From the NCBI GenBank assembly GCA_950022655.1, contig OX465581.1, positions 110,653,125 to 110,717,124 of the forward strand: a stretch of DNA of 64,000 nt. Direction: 5' to 3'. The notes under the pieces are model-generated. The model searched no databases. It worked only from the letters and a program-made list of their open reading frames with translations, and was not told the DNA's origin. This DNA is from Alentia gelatinosa (taxonomy: Eukaryota > Annelida > Polychaeta > Phyllodocida > Polynoidae). Both the position numbers and the translations under genes were made by a program. Below are positions 22,439 to 35,459 of this stretch, piece by piece (position 1 is the stretch's first letter; the number at the start of each line of letters is the position of its first letter).

Positions 22439-23221
22439 GGGGCGCATTTAATAATCTAGGATCGCACATGAAGGTAATTTTCTGTATGTCATAGCGACCC
22501 TGGGCCCCGTTGCTCTTGTTTTTGTGGTATCGCTAGCTATAATCGGATCGCAATTTTATTTTTACGATTACTTTAACGACCCGACTAAAAAAGCGTTGCT
22601 CCCGTAATATCGGATGGTGTCCCTATATTCCCGCGGTATCGCTAATTTCTATGATGCGATAGTGATACAACAGTTCAGGGGCACATATTGAATGAGACAG
22701 GGGAAGATTCATTAGTTTTTTCAAATACAGATGACACCAGAGTTAAAACTGATCTGACATCTGGTAGTATGGATCGCCATTTTCTATAGGTAGAAGAACA
22801 AGGGGCGGGGCATGGTAGTGCCACAATGGATCGTTATTGAGAATCTCAGACAAGGCCATTTCTAACCAAAGTGATGCGATCTGCAATGACGCACTGGTGT
22901 GAGGGTGAGCGTAAAAAGTATCTCTAAAAGCTGTATTTTACGCGGCGATGCGCCCAAGCGATTACGACACGATTCACATATGTTCAGGCGCAACGTTTAG
23001 GCCCTCGGATCGCTATTCTGCGATCCGCAGCTCTGTAGTAAACGTGGAGCAGCGGGGCCTAGGGGAGATGTGGGTCAAACTTTATTCAACACCTTTGGAC
23101 GATAGGCGGCTAATACTGTATTAGCAAACTAACTTAAACATTATTAAACCATAACCCTTGTATGAGGTAATAAGTAAGAAATAATTCTTAATGTACGATC
23201 CTAGATGATTAAACGGGCCCC
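22439..23221. mobile_element. MITE-like element A1 (GGGCCCGTTTAATAATC ends)
   Basis: Left end ggggcgcatttaataatcta, right end reverse-complements to ggggcccgtttaatcatcta; both continue with ggatcg(c/t)ac. About 780 bp, no open frame of note. Confidence 0.7.
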
Positions 23222-23376
23222 TGACTCCTCGCTCCCGCTCCCTGCTAGTATGACGCACCTACAACCTGCCTGCCTTCCTCCCTATGTGCTGCTCCATTCC
23301 ACCCTCCTTCCCTCATGTCTGCCTCCTGTGATCAAGTGTTTCACCGATTGACGTAGACTCCAGTCTACCAGCACCT

Positions 23377-24069
23377 GGGCCCGTCGGATAATTTAGGGTT
23401 GTACATGAAGACCCTATTCTCTAACTCGTACAAGGGTTATCGGTTAGTAATTTTTAAGTTGGTTCGCTAAGACAGTCTAAACCATCCATAAGGTCGTCCA
23501 TACTTTTTTTTAGAGATCTTTATTGGGTAAATCCTTTGGTACAGTTTCTTCCACTCAGTTGTACAGTCAATATATTCATTCCCAATACAAGATATATTTT
23601 CCGGGATGCTATATCAGCAAATGCGACAGCGGCAGCTGGTTTTCATATAGCAGCCCTACATGACTACATAAAACTAGGAAAGCTTGTTTGGTCAACATAT
23701 AGCGGTATATGATTTTCCATTTGTTGGACATAGTGTAGACACATATACATATTTTGTAACTAGGTATGCATACACATAAAATTTCCAAGATGATATTTTC
23801 TTTTCTCTTTTAACAGTGGTATCTTTGCCCATTTGTGCAGATTCACTATACTAGTACATGTATAGTTATTAGCTTTTAAGGCTATTCTTAGACACTGATT
23901 TTGCGCCTTTTGTAGTCTATCTTTCAGATAATTTGTCGTGTTGTAAAATAATCGGTCGCCATAGTCAAAATAAGGGGCTATGAATGATTTAAAAATACGT
24001 ATACGTACTTGTTGCATTAAGTTGGCCCTGATCGTCTTCATTTACGATACTAGATTATTCAACGTGCCC
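23377..24069. mobile_element. MITE-like element A2, enclosing a reverse-transcriptase fragment
   Basis: Left end gggcccgtcggataatttag, right end reverse-complements to gggcacgttgaataatctag. The interior near the left end matches copy A3 (ccatccataaggtcgtc), then departs into sequence that holds the reverse-transcriptase remnant. Confidence 0.6.
23760..24041 (-). pseudogene. Non-LTR retrotransposon reverse-transcriptase fragment
   Basis: The - strand reads KTIRANLMQQVRIRIFKSFI, then APYFDYGDRLFYNT, LKDRLQKAQNQCLRIALK and PLLKEKRKYHLG. The pattern F--FI-PYFDYGD....L---Q--CLRI is typical of the thumb region at the C-terminal side of non-LTR retrotransposon reverse transcriptases (CR1/Jockey/RTE-like). 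No endonuclease or catalytic core is nearby. A relic inside element A2. Confidence 0.65.
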
Positions 24070-25944
24070 GCTGGCCAGTAGCACTTTGCTACATACACAT
24101 ATCCTTATACAACCTAGGGTTATGAGAGGTGAATAGTAAGCGATAGGCTGTTCTACCTTGTAACACGAGAGCGTGGGGTTATACGAGGACAAAAGGATCG
24201 ATACGCAATATCTTACATAACCTAGTTATTATCAATTTCCCCCATCTTGCACGAATGGATACTTTGTGTAAACGATGTTTCTCGTTCTTTGTCGTAGGAA
24301 GTTTGGGAAAATCCCGACAAGTGCAGCCCTAAATGATAACATAACACCGACCGGTTGAAAGGTGAATCCGACGTGGTAAGTAGTACATGAAAATGAGAGG
24401 TATTTTCAGGGTTATGCAGTCACAGTAGCACACGGAAAAAGGCTCACAGGTTAATGTTTCACAAATAACATTTAACTAATATATATATACATTAGTTCAC
24501 GTATTGACATGATTCATATCATAATACAAATAATATCATGAACATTCAGAGGTTTACACAGCACCTTGTTTACGTCAATAATCAGGACGATTAATGATGG
24601 GAGCATTGCCCTATGAATGGTCCTTTTACTCGGCCGACAGCTCTGTAACAGGGATGTCATTTGGGGTCATAGAAAAAAAGAGGAGGTGTTTTTCATAGGG
24701 AATTTACTGCTTCAGATAGGCAAAGAAATATGTAAAACACATAGTCATTGGCCATAGAATCGGGCCGGGTTGTGGGGGAGATTTGAACCACTGTTTACTG
24801 AGGTGAATGGGTCCTGATTTATTCTCTCTTTGTCTTACACAAGAAAAATAATAATTTCATAAAATGAAAAGAGGAAAACTGCCATCTCCGCTGTAAGATA
24901 ACGCATTGTGCTAACGCAGGTGTTGGTATTTTTCCAGCTTTTTTAGTTGATGCAATTTACGGCTTCAACGTTATATAGACCCTCCCATTATGTGATCATT
25001 TTATGCGGCACAACGACCCATGTAATCACAGGCCAGGCCACGCGGATAAGCTGTCTATGGTATTTGCCTGACCTTTGTGATATGGCAGAGGATAACATTG
25101 ATACCCATCAGTGCATATAACCATACAGCACCCCATGGGAATATCTATGAAAAATACATCAACAGATGGAGCTAATAGCGAGCTCGACGTCACCCAAAGG
25201 AGTCATTCATAAAGGGCATACGCAGCGAGACAGGGTTGGGGCAAGAATTCCGTTAATCCATTGCGTGCAAGATGGAAAGCTGGGAGGGTGGTCAATTTTT
25301 TTCAGAAATGTTGCGGCCGTATTGTATGGATGGCCATCGGTGAGATACTTTGGAAGAACATTGGCCCACATCACCATGCGGTCTATGTTTTCTGGAATTC
25401 TTAGTTTCTTTATTTTGTTTTTTATTTATTTAAAAAAGGGTGAAAAGGACTAAGTACATTCACCATATAGGTGTTCTTCCAGGTACCGGTTTCGTTGCTT
25501 TGTTTAATCACAAAACATTGTGCAAACAGAAGTATAATAAGTGTTGCGGCTGACGGCATTTTCACATAAAGGATCATAATAAACAGGCATTTGACTTCAT
25601 ATTTCAAGACGTTTAAAAGCTCATTATATTGTTCATAAGTTTTTTGTCAATAGCTATCAAATTTCGTCGCATTCCAAATAACTACGATGCAAATAATTCA
25701 TTCTACATGTGGCATATCACAAAAATACATGTTTACAGAACAAAACAAAGGCAGGACAATACACTGCAATGTCTCCATACTGTAACTGTATATACCATGG
25801 GCTGGTGTTAACACGATTATACATAACCCTTAATCTGCAGGTGACAAGTTATTTCATCTAATTGGAAATATGCGTGTATATGTTTACCGGCTTATTCTCT
25901 ATATATAATGGTCTGGTCGTGTATATAGTCCCTATATAGGCAGG
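24070..25944. other. Intergenic; one reversed SINE-like copy, otherwise nothing recognised
   Basis: AT-rich. The SINE-like copy at 24647-24815 is listed separately. Remaining short frames have no recognisable similarity. Confidence 0.4.
24647..24815 (-). repeat. SINE-like repeat copy, reversed
   Basis: On the - strand it reads cattcacctcagtaaacagt, ggttcaaatctcccccaca, ctgaagcagtaaattccc and ccccaaatgacatccctg, the same family as the BRPF-intron copies. This is the best-preserved copy seen. Confidence 0.65.
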
Positions 25945-27600
25945 TTTTCATAGTTTATTGAGCGCGGGAAATCGCGCTCATATACGTCATCTAGAAGGGT
26001 TAGAATGCTCACACAGGCTTTCAGCTTACTGCAGAGAACCTAACCCTTCACTATCCATGCACTAATTATAAAGGCCTGGTGAAATGGACAGATGTCCAGT
26101 ATCACAGTCTAACCATACCCCTGCCCGACTACTGACTTGGTTCCTAAAAATAGTTCAAAACTGATGGGACACACCTAAATACATTGTATTCAAAGTGTCA
26201 CATATGAGTGGGCACACTTGAGCTGTCGTAATCAGATATATTCCCTACACAGAGCCAGCAAACCTGTTTGACCAGTTATTAACCCTTGTGCTTTTAGTGA
26301 CCAGAGGCTGATTCAAGACTGTTGTAAGACTGATACGAGACTTGTAAGACTGTTGTGAGACTGTTGTGAGACTGATGCAAGTCTGTTGCAAGACTGTTGC
26401 AAGATTGTTGCAAGACTATTGTAAGACTGTTGTAAGGCCAATACAAGACAGTTGCAAGACTGTTGCAAGACTGTTGTATGACTGTTGCAAGACTGTTGTA
26501 AGACTGTTACAAGACTTGCTAGGCTGCTATAAGACTTGTAAGACTGTTATAAGATTGTTATAAGACTGTTGTAAGACTGTTGTAAGGCTGATACAAGACT
26601 GTTGCAAGACAGTTGCAAGACTGTTGCAAGACTGTTGTAAGACTAATACAAGGCTGTCGTAAGACTGGTACAAGACTGTTGTAAGATAGTTGTAAGGCTG
26701 ATATGATACAATTCTCATATAAGCCTTACAACAGTCTTACAACAGGCTGACAACAGTCTTGTATCAGTCTTACAACAGTCTTGTATCAGCCTTACAATTG
26801 TCATGTATCAGCTTTACAACAATCTTACAATAGTCTTACAAGAGTATGGCAACAATCTTACAACAGTTTGCAACAATTCTCATATAAGCCTTACAACAGT
26901 CTTAGAACAGGCTGACAACAGTCTTGTATCAAACTTATAACAATCTTACAACAGTCTTGTATCAGCCTTACAACAGTCTTGTATCAGCCTTACAATAGTC
27001 TTGTATCAGCTTTACAACAATCTTACATGAGTCTTCCAACACCCTTACAACAGTCTTGTGAGAGTCTTGCAACAGTCTTAAAACAGTCTTACAAGTCTCG
27101 CAACAGTCTTAAAACAATCTTACAACAGTCTTGCAACAGTCCTACAACAGTTTGTAACAGTCTTGCAACAATCTTACAACAGTTTGTGACAGTCTTGCAA
27201 AGTCTCATAACAATCTTACAACAGTCTTGCAACAGTCTTACAACAGTCTTTAATCAGCCATACAATAGTCATGTGTCAGCTTTACAACAATCTTACAACA
27301 GTCTGGCAACACTCTTACAACACTCTTGTAACAGTCTTACAACAATCTCGCAGCAGTCTTAAAACAGTCTTACAAGTCTGGCAACAGTGTTAAAACAGTC
27401 TTGTAAAAAATAAATGTTTAGCGTTAAGATATACAACACAAGGTGATCTCTACCCCAGAAAAATTGGAATTATCATATGAGAGTTTATTGTCCTTTAGAA
27501 GTACCGCGCTCATCCATTGTAAATGGAAATATCATTAGCTCCTAGTTCTTATATAAATAGACACTTTACTTTTATACTAATTCCTGGATGGATTAGATTG
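25945..27600 (+). repeat. Dispersed element (copy 1) enclosing a minisatellite
   Basis: Left part contains gactactgacttggttcc and tgatgggacacacc; right part contains accgcgctcatccattgta and attagctcctagtt. Both blocks recur in opposite orientation at 62140-64000, in mirrored order. Its left part also resembles 31300-31500. Confidence 0.6.
26300..27410. repeat. 11-bp minisatellite with orientation switch
   Basis: About 36 units of AAGACTGTTGY run to about 26710; from about 26720 the same unit continues in reverse complement (RCAACAGTCTT) for about 60 units. The two halves form an imperfect palindrome of about 1.1 kb. A variant unit with ggctgatacaagac occurs in both halves. Confidence 0.85.
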
Positions 27601-30600
27601 TAACTCCAGTGGTATCAGGTTCCACAGTAGCATTCTCCTTTATACGACTCGTTCTGTATTTCTCAGTTTTAGGTCGATTGGTATGGATAATTATTTCATA
27701 ACTCGTTCTGGCACTATTCTACGATCGAAAGACCTTTTAAAAGGTCACAGGATACTAAGAGTGGATTCTCCACTAGCATGATAATAGGTCTAAAAGGAGA
27801 CATTGATGCAAATCATAATACAAGTAATTTCTAAAACAAGGCTTCGTTATCCTCTCAATGATATATCATCATTACTTGAACCGGTGAGCAAATTGATTTG
27901 TGGGAGCGACGACTCAAAATGCCATCAATTATAATATACTCCTTGTTGATTGATGTCACGAGGTATAGGTGGGCTAATCAATTGGACAAAGCAATATACT
28001 ATGAACATAAACATACGCGGAGTGCAGCGCGGAAAGAGGCCTGCTTCGAGTCGTACATTGTAGCTAAGACTGGACAACCGCGCGTGGCATTGCCGGCGGA
28101 ATAAGTCGGGGGATTGGAGGTCGTTAGGGGCCTGACGACTGGCGGGCCGGCCCCTCCCGGCGCTCATGTCCCGCTAATGGGAATGGATTGGTCCGATAAC
28201 GGCGTCATACTGGGGACCTGGCTAAATAACGGCGACCGGAAAGACCATTGGATTGGCTAATGCGGGTATAAGAAAGCCAAGCGTTCATACACTGCTCCTA
28301 CGTCTTATGGAGGTACTGGCCCTTACCGGCAGAATATATCTATATAATTTGATCATGGGATTATGGTTTCTATTTAGTTGGATTTAGGACAACACTGGCA
28401 GACGCAGAGAATAATGAACTTCTGTTTCTCATCCCATCACTGGTGTGCCCTCATCTGTGGGGTTGTCATAGAATAAGTTCTGCAGGGTAGTATTATGTAG
28501 TATACATTATGTACTAAAATTTATAGCTCAGTTGAAATAGGATTGTTTTGCCTGAACTGAACATGAGCAAATATTACATTTTATATTCTGATACAGCCAA
28601 AGGTATCATGAATAATTGTTTTTAAATGTTTGTCAGTGAATGAGTTGTCAGTTAAATGTATGTGTTTATAGTCAGTAAGGATGTATGGTTAGATGAAATA
28701 GGATGCCTGAAGACTCTGAAGATACTAATAATTGCATAGAATTAAATGATAAAACTATATTGATTGCACGACTAGATATGAGAAAGTTTAATATTTAGAA
28801 AGACAATTAACATACGATGTTTATCGATGTTCATTGATCTGACGAAACTCTAAAACAATGTTATATCTCCCGTTTGTACCTAAACTCGCCACTGAAAATA
28901 GTCGCGCTACTGTTACTTTGTAAGCAACCCTACGAGTAAAAGAAATAGTCAAAAATAATTATCAAAAAGAAATTATGTTTATGGTTCTAAAGCTTAAGAC
29001 GGTTGCAACCTTTGGTCATAGGTATCTAGAAAATACAGACGTGACCATTCAATCTGGAGACCGAACATTAATACCATGGAGTGCACAGGGAGATATACGG
29101 GAGATATTTGCTCAAAGTCTATTCGACTAAATACACCAGAGGCAGTGTAAAGTAGGGTACAGTAAAGGCAGCCTCCACTCAGGTTTCAGATCTGAGGAAA
29201 TGTGATAGCAAAAATGTATCACAGTTCCAAAGCCTATACCATGAAATAATAGTTTCCTGCAGGTCACCCAGACAGACAGGTTTTGTATGCCGGAGTACAC
29301 TGTGGTCAGATGATAGGGAAAGAGATATTGTCCTAGAGCTGTAATATAGTTATTCATATGCTCAGGTATGTTCCTATGCATTTTAACTTACAGAAGGATT
29401 GGTTTTTAATTCACTTCCCTGTATAGTGATATTTAGAGCCACGTAATATTGCAATGGAGAGAAGAATAGCATCGCTTGCTACCATACCTGGTCTAGTCTC
29501 CAAGCTAAAATATGAACAAGGCATATGTATATCTATGTCTGGTATAAAACCCAGGTGTTTCCACATAATTGATTTCCGATGAGCACGAAACCAAGTCGTG
29601 GATTAGGGTACACCAGCACTGCCTAGTGATAGAGCGTCGAATTAAGGATTGGCTTCACTTCCCGCAAGTTACCATTGATCTTAATTCTGTCGGCATCCAT
29701 CAGCTACAACACAGAAGCACCTTGGGAGCGCGGCTGACTGGACCTTTCCGATCCAATCAACAATAAGGAGACAGCCGTCCAATCAACAGGCCCGGTACTG
29801 AACCCTCGCCAGTGACCTTCCCTGCTAATCAGCCTTAGTTTGAAACCGGAAGTGTTTGGTCAAAGCATCTGTGCGTGAGATCAATGTTGAGCAACCTTAT
29901 TGGTCAACCACTGACTTCTTCTAGCAAACACCAAGACAAAAGTATACTAGGTCTACAACTTGTCTGCATTTTAACTATTTTATAGCTAGAAAATGTACAG
30001 ACCGTAGTCAGATATTCTGAATACAAGGAGTACATACTTTGTATACATAATTATGGCTTACGCATTGTATCTATAGAGTAGAGTATCCTATGTAGTAATA
30101 CGTATGTCTTTTACACGGCATTGTTCTTTGTTATCCTCATTTCAAAGATTGAATGATACTATCACATGACCCTGACAGTATTTATTGTATAATACCCCAT
30201 CAACCGAACCCACACAGTTAGTCTATATTGTATTACAGGAATATTATATCGCATGTTAAGAATTATGGTCTTAAATCCTTTCTATATGCCTATACGTATC
30301 TAGTAACCATAGAAGGACCTATATTGACCTGATACATTGGGCAGAGTTACTGTAGTTGACAAATAAGGTCTGGATAAAGGATGTATGCCATAGCTTAGAC
30401 TGGGGCTTTGTACCAGAGATGGATCAAGTTGATAGGTAGGGTACAGTGGGAGAGCTATATGGTTGAGTTACTAGGTTTGGCTGTGTTGTCTGGAATAGCC
30501 CCAGCTGGAATTTATCAGGAGCGTACTTTACATTCCTCAGGGCATGAATCAGGTGGCAGGGATAAAGGAATGTATCAGTGAAGTCTCCTCTTTGAGCGCG

Positions 30601-31290
30601 GCTAGAGTTTCCTCTTGGGAGGAATCAAAGAATGAGGGTCAAACAGCTTAAAATAGTGGTCCATCAATCAAGCCCTGCACTCTCACAGGAGTAAGCCCTC
30701 CTTCCCCGTTCTCCCATGTCCTGCTATGACCTTGTAAGGTCCTCACAGCACTGAACTCCCGAGACCGGCGGCGGACGTCCTTGTGCTAATCAAGTATTCA
30801 GACCTCTGCAACAACCCCTTTCTCATATCTTTTCTCATGAAACAACCTCCGACCTCTATTTCATCAGTCACATTTCAGATAAATATTCCACCATCAACTA
30901 TCCTCCGCAGCAACCCTTTTCAACCCAGGATAACGGCACTGAGCTCCAGCTATTTAACCTGCTGTCAGACCGCATAAAGCGGTGAATACCTGATCTCCCC
31001 GGCCATCTGTCCTGCTCTGAATTCCGGAGCCCAGCCCCATGATACCCTATGAATCCTCAAGCATATCAGGTAGGAATAGTAAGCATGTCATATCAGGTAG
31101 TAATAGTGTGGCTGTCTATTTTGAGGATAAAGGCTGACATAATCGGCCTCATTTCTATGATCACGGCCTGTTTTCCTTTTGGAATCTTTGAGCAATTGTG
31201 TCGCTGTATAGTATATAGCCTTCATATTATATCCTTCAGAGAGTCACTGTTTCATAATTCAGCCTCAGAGCCATGACAAAAATATAGATA
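27601..31290. other. Intergenic, nothing recognised
   Basis: AT-rich sequence with a GC-richer patch near 28060-28180. No splice-bounded conserved frame, RNA gene or clear repeat was recognised. Confidence 0.35.
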
Positions 31291-31299
31291 TACTGGGAT

Positions 31300-31500
31300 A
31301 ATACTTTTCGAGCGTGGGCTACACGCTCATATACTCTGCCTATAGGTTAAAGTGGTCATAGACAATTTGAAATCGCTGCAAAAATCTAGCCCTTCAACAC
31401 TGTCACATTGGGAAAGGAGCAGAGGTCCAGTGTCTCGTGCCTAACTGACAATGACCAAAGATCTAAATACCTCATTGACCTATTGGTGATAAATATATCA
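31300..31500 (+). repeat. Fragment of the 25.9-kb dispersed element
   Basis: Shares gagcg(t/c)gggctacacgctc-type hairpin, atatac, agcccttcaacactgtcac and aggtccagtgtctcgtg with the segment at 25955-26120, with moderate divergence. Confidence 0.45.
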
Positions 31501-31539
31501 GGACTGTCAGGCAATTGCAGTAATGGCAAGTTGACTGGG

Positions 31540-31870
31540 TGCAATTGTATTACATAGACAATACACGATTGTTTTGTGGACCTAAACCACGAGAGGTTGA
31601 CGCGTAGTAATGCACGAGCACTAGCAAGCACAGTACGATGTCAACCTCGAGTGGTTTACAGAGCCGCCCTGTCTACAAAACCATCGTTTTTTTCATTTAT
31701 TATCCCTCTTTTCGAATAGATTAAACCCAGTAATTGTCATATTAAAGGGTATAACAATAGGAACTATTTCTTTGCTCTACAACACAAAGGGACTATTTTC
31801 CCATATACCCTGGCATTGAGGCCGTATACTACAGATCTGAATTCATAAACCAGTTATGGTCATGGTCTAC
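31540..31870 (-). repeat. Palindrome-bearing repeat, copy 1
   Basis: Contains an inverted repeat with arms gattgttttgtggac..gaggttgac and gtcaacctcgagtggttt..gtctacaaaaccatc. In reverse complement it matches 35460-35850, through tataccctttaatatgac and ggggactcagta. Confidence 0.6.
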
Positions 31871-32121
31871 TGAGTCCCCATACATGTTCAATGGGGACTT
31901 TGTACATGATGGATAAAAAAGAAAGTGACCCATAGACTGAATATAACCCAAACCTTTTAACTGTTTTTTATTCATAATTCCATTCTCATTCACCAATGAT
32001 GAACGTACCATTTGTTCCTAGTTCTACATGTATATTTTAGACGAATATGTGTACCTGTACGTCTGTGAGGAGGATCACGGTTTCCCGAGTTATATTCCCA
32101 ATCTCTGATACTACTCACACG

Positions 32122-32285
32122 CATAACCAATAAAGTATGTACGCAGAATTTCTGAAATTGTTAATCCCAATCCCCACCCCTCTCCCAGTACTCCACGCAA
32201 CGAACAAAGAAGGAGCATACGCAAAATTTCCGAAATTTTTACCACCCCCCACCCCACCCCTCAGTACGTACTTTATGGATGGCTC
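32122..32285. mobile_element. MITE B3 (ATA-flanked, GGGGCCATCCATAAAG family), degenerate
   Basis: Right end gtacgtactttatggatgg is well kept; left end (aataaagtatgtacgcag) is diverged. Interior is C-rich. ATA follows the right end as in the other two copies. Confidence 0.55.
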
Positions 32286-33547
32286 CATAAAAAGAAATTA
32301 GGATGAACATCCGGTGACATGTAATCTTGTTATGTGATTACAAAGACGGTTGGGCATTGGCAGCATCTCAATAATATATTGTAGTCACGGGTGGCCGGAA
32401 TCTGAGGAATCTTGATTTCAAGGTTGTCTCATTCAGACTCACCTTGCTCCCCTCAGACGACCTATTCAATATATCCACCTCCAGTGTGAAACTAGAGGAC
32501 GTACCACCCCGGGCGGAATCCACAACGAGGCCGTGACCTCTGCTGACCTCCGCGACCCGAAAGGACATAAAATCTCCATAGGTGGTGGTGCGGTGGCCGC
32601 GGGTCGTTTTTGTCGGTGGCTGCTTTGATTGGATGTCAGGTTTTCTAGGACAGAAGAGGGTTTGCTCATTGCCCGCCCTGTGCCCACTTTTTCCCCTCAG
32701 GGCAACTCGTGACGGCCTAGTGACCTATAAAACCTTGAGTGACTGGTGAGCCACTGAAGTGTCCGTTCAGAAGACAGTGACTGTAGTAATGCCATTGCAC
32801 GGCTGGACGAGCTTAACAAGGCCTCTTCGTTCATTGAAAAGACACGACGAAAAGGCTTGCTGTGGTGTCGTGGTATGTTCAAGTATTGGTAATACCTATC
32901 ATAATCTGATATCCTTAAGATGGTTTATTAAATCAACATATACAATGTTTCCCTTCTATGGCAAGACACTAACAATGCATTTGTACATCAACATAAGGTA
33001 TACTGTTTGTTTGAAAAATATAAGGGTTCTTTTGAATTACAAATATATAGGTATAATGGTCATTCGCCAAGTATCGTGTTGTTCAGCAGACGGTAGGTAG
33101 ATGAGGTGGCGGGAGGCAAGGGTGGCATTTGCTAAACGAATGGGTAATAATAGATAGTAGACAGGGCTGGGCCTGGGGAAAAAAGCATTGGTGTGCGAGA
33201 GAATATCTGAAGCTTGTTGGACAGTAGATGGGAGGTGTATGTGTGTGTGGATAAAGGGAGGGAGTTCTGGTGGTATAGCGGCTGGGCAAATAGGCCCGGT
33301 AGCTGGCAGCCGGTAGCGGTGATTTGTCCAAAGGTGTGGGTCCATTTCCGCTGACATGACAAGGGAGTGTCACGGACTTGACGTCCGACAGATATACTCC
33401 TTTGGCACACAGTCGTGATGTGTTACACATGCCTGAAGTAAAACTACAGGCCTAGCCATCTGAAAGGTATGTGACACCACCCTCCTTCCACTTCCAGTGT
33501 TGTTCATCTTTGCCATAGCTTGTTGTAAAAACATAGAGTAAGTAGAC
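32286..33547. other. Intergenic, nothing recognised
   Basis: Mixed composition, slightly GC-richer near 32450-32760. Short frames only, none with recognisable similarity. Confidence 0.35.
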
Positions 33548-33820
33548 TCATAGACTTAACATTGGGAACTCGTATCCAACGCCCATTGAGTATTTAGAAA
33601 TAATATTCAAGGCGGGGGGGGGGGGGATTATGTCACAAAGGTTAGCCAATTAGTCAATGTGAGGGGTAAGATGAATTCCTAAACTTATTCAAATCTAGGG
33701 TCAGAGCTCGATCCCATTTCGTTTAAATCGCTACATAATACATAATTCGCTTCGTGAATTACTACTAGATTCAAACTCAATGGGATACGAGCTCTGGCAC
33801 TAAACTTTCATAGGTTTTCT
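33548..33820 (-). mobile_element. Fold-back element copy (module + palindrome)
   Basis: The module has cttaacattgggaactcg and gtgaggggtaagatgaat, with a poly-G run inside. The palindrome arms 33680-33747 and 33752-33818 pair through gggtcagagctcgatccc and gggatacgagctctgg. The apex is worn down to gcttc. Confidence 0.65.
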
Positions 33821-35440
33821 CCATGATAACCAAATGTTTATATATGACTATGAATCTATGAAGGGGCCAATGCATCTTATCAGGAAATTCTTTATTGTAG
33901 AAGAGATTCACGAGGAAAAAGATTCAGCTTTGGCTGAGGTCAAGCGTGGATTAGTGCGGATTGATGGGGATATTTGGTGGTGATGGAGCAGGTCGGTGTG
34001 TGGGGAGCAGCTCTTTGGGGTGCAGCAGGGTATTGGAGAGTAGCTCGTTGTGTAGGTGGGCGGTACTTGGGATGCAGCCTGTGGACTGGCCAAGCAGTTA
34101 GTGCGGATCTCATATGCCCTATGTACACACACGTCCACGCAAACCCATCCTCCTGAGCAGGGGGCAGTTGTCCCTCTCCGTCGTGATTGCAGTATCAGGT
34201 TGGGCAATCAGTTGCCCACGCGAGCAGCCGCCGGTGGCTCAGCATATGATGACGGCGAGCAGCTGAAGCGACAAGGCACGGGGACCAGTAGATGGCGGGC
34301 GACACCCAGCGGAAGCCATCGGAAACTGCAGGCACAGCCAGCGGCTCTGAAATATTGGAGTCATCGGTATAGGATTGGCGCTGGGACATGGCAGCCACCA
34401 CTACTGCCACCATCGGCAAGCGGCGTTGCTTGTAGGTCCCTGTGAGCTGCTCAGTGGCTGCTCCCCGTGCCCGGACTCCTGCAGCGCACCCTGCTGGCAG
34501 TCGTGTACACAATGAACTGTCGCTGGTGCTGCGACGAAATGTCGTCTGCGCGCTGTGGTTAATATCAAAACGGACCAATGGCAGCAAGGTGTGTCTCCAA
34601 AGGCACCGATTGTCTACACTGTGAACATTGACAACAATTAACGCGAGACAGACATTGCCAGCAACCGCTGTGCGGCGACACAGCCACGAGCACCTCCTCC
34701 GCGCTCTGTACTGTTACCGAGAAAAGACGTCCCCTCTTACGTACTCAGCCAGGGGGATGTTCTGACACGGGAGTGGTCGGGTGTGACAGGCGTACACGCC
34801 GGCCGAGCGGACACCCGGAGACGGGGAGGGAGGACCGGTGGGCGACAGAGAAGACCGGCGCAGTGCTGGGCTTCAGGCGGGAGCTGCTCCTACACAGGGC
34901 CGGGTACGGATTGTGAACACCCAGCTGACACCAAGGGACTGGCCGCAACATACACGACGATGACTGCCGCTGAACATTATCAGCACACGTCGTAGGCGGG
35001 CTGTGTTATTATTCCCCACACGTCACCATAGCCATAAGTTGAGGATCTGAGCTCCTGGCTTATCAGTAATCCAGGATATATAGCGGGGAATCCCCGTATC
35101 CGCCTCCACCACCTCCCCGCTTCTGCACTGTTTCCACAGACTAGATCCGGATTAGGGCTTACCATTCGGGCATGATAATCAACGGATATACTCGGAGAAT
35201 CGACTAGGAGGTCTCGTATCCCCGACAGTGGGGTGAGGAGTCCAGGGGGGCTGGAGAGTTGATACACAGGCCCCATCACCAATAACCGTGTGCCAACCAG
35301 CGGAAACGAGGGACCCATCTGGTCGTCCAGAGCCAATCGATCAGTGGGACCGGATGCCTTACACTACAGTGTCAGTAGAGATTATTGCTTTGTTTATATA
35401 CTTTTATTTTCTCAAAGTAAGCTATACAAGTCTTTAATAC
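33821..35440. other. GC-richer intergenic region without a recognised gene
   Basis: From about 34000 to 35300 GC and CpG content rise clearly. Frames of up to 130 codons occur on both strands, but none shows a recognisable domain. It could be a CpG-rich regulatory region; I cannot support an exon. Confidence 0.35.
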
Positions 35441-35459
35441 TTAGAACTATACCCATGTG

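Noticed and set aside
21836..22459. 207-codon + strand frame as a gene
   Set aside because: It crosses the right arm of the fold-back element and pyrimidine-rich spacer; no domain, composition follows the repeat.
26300..27410. CRISPR-like regular repeat array
   Set aside because: Units are 11 bp and directly adjacent without spacers, in a eukaryotic window; it is a minisatellite.
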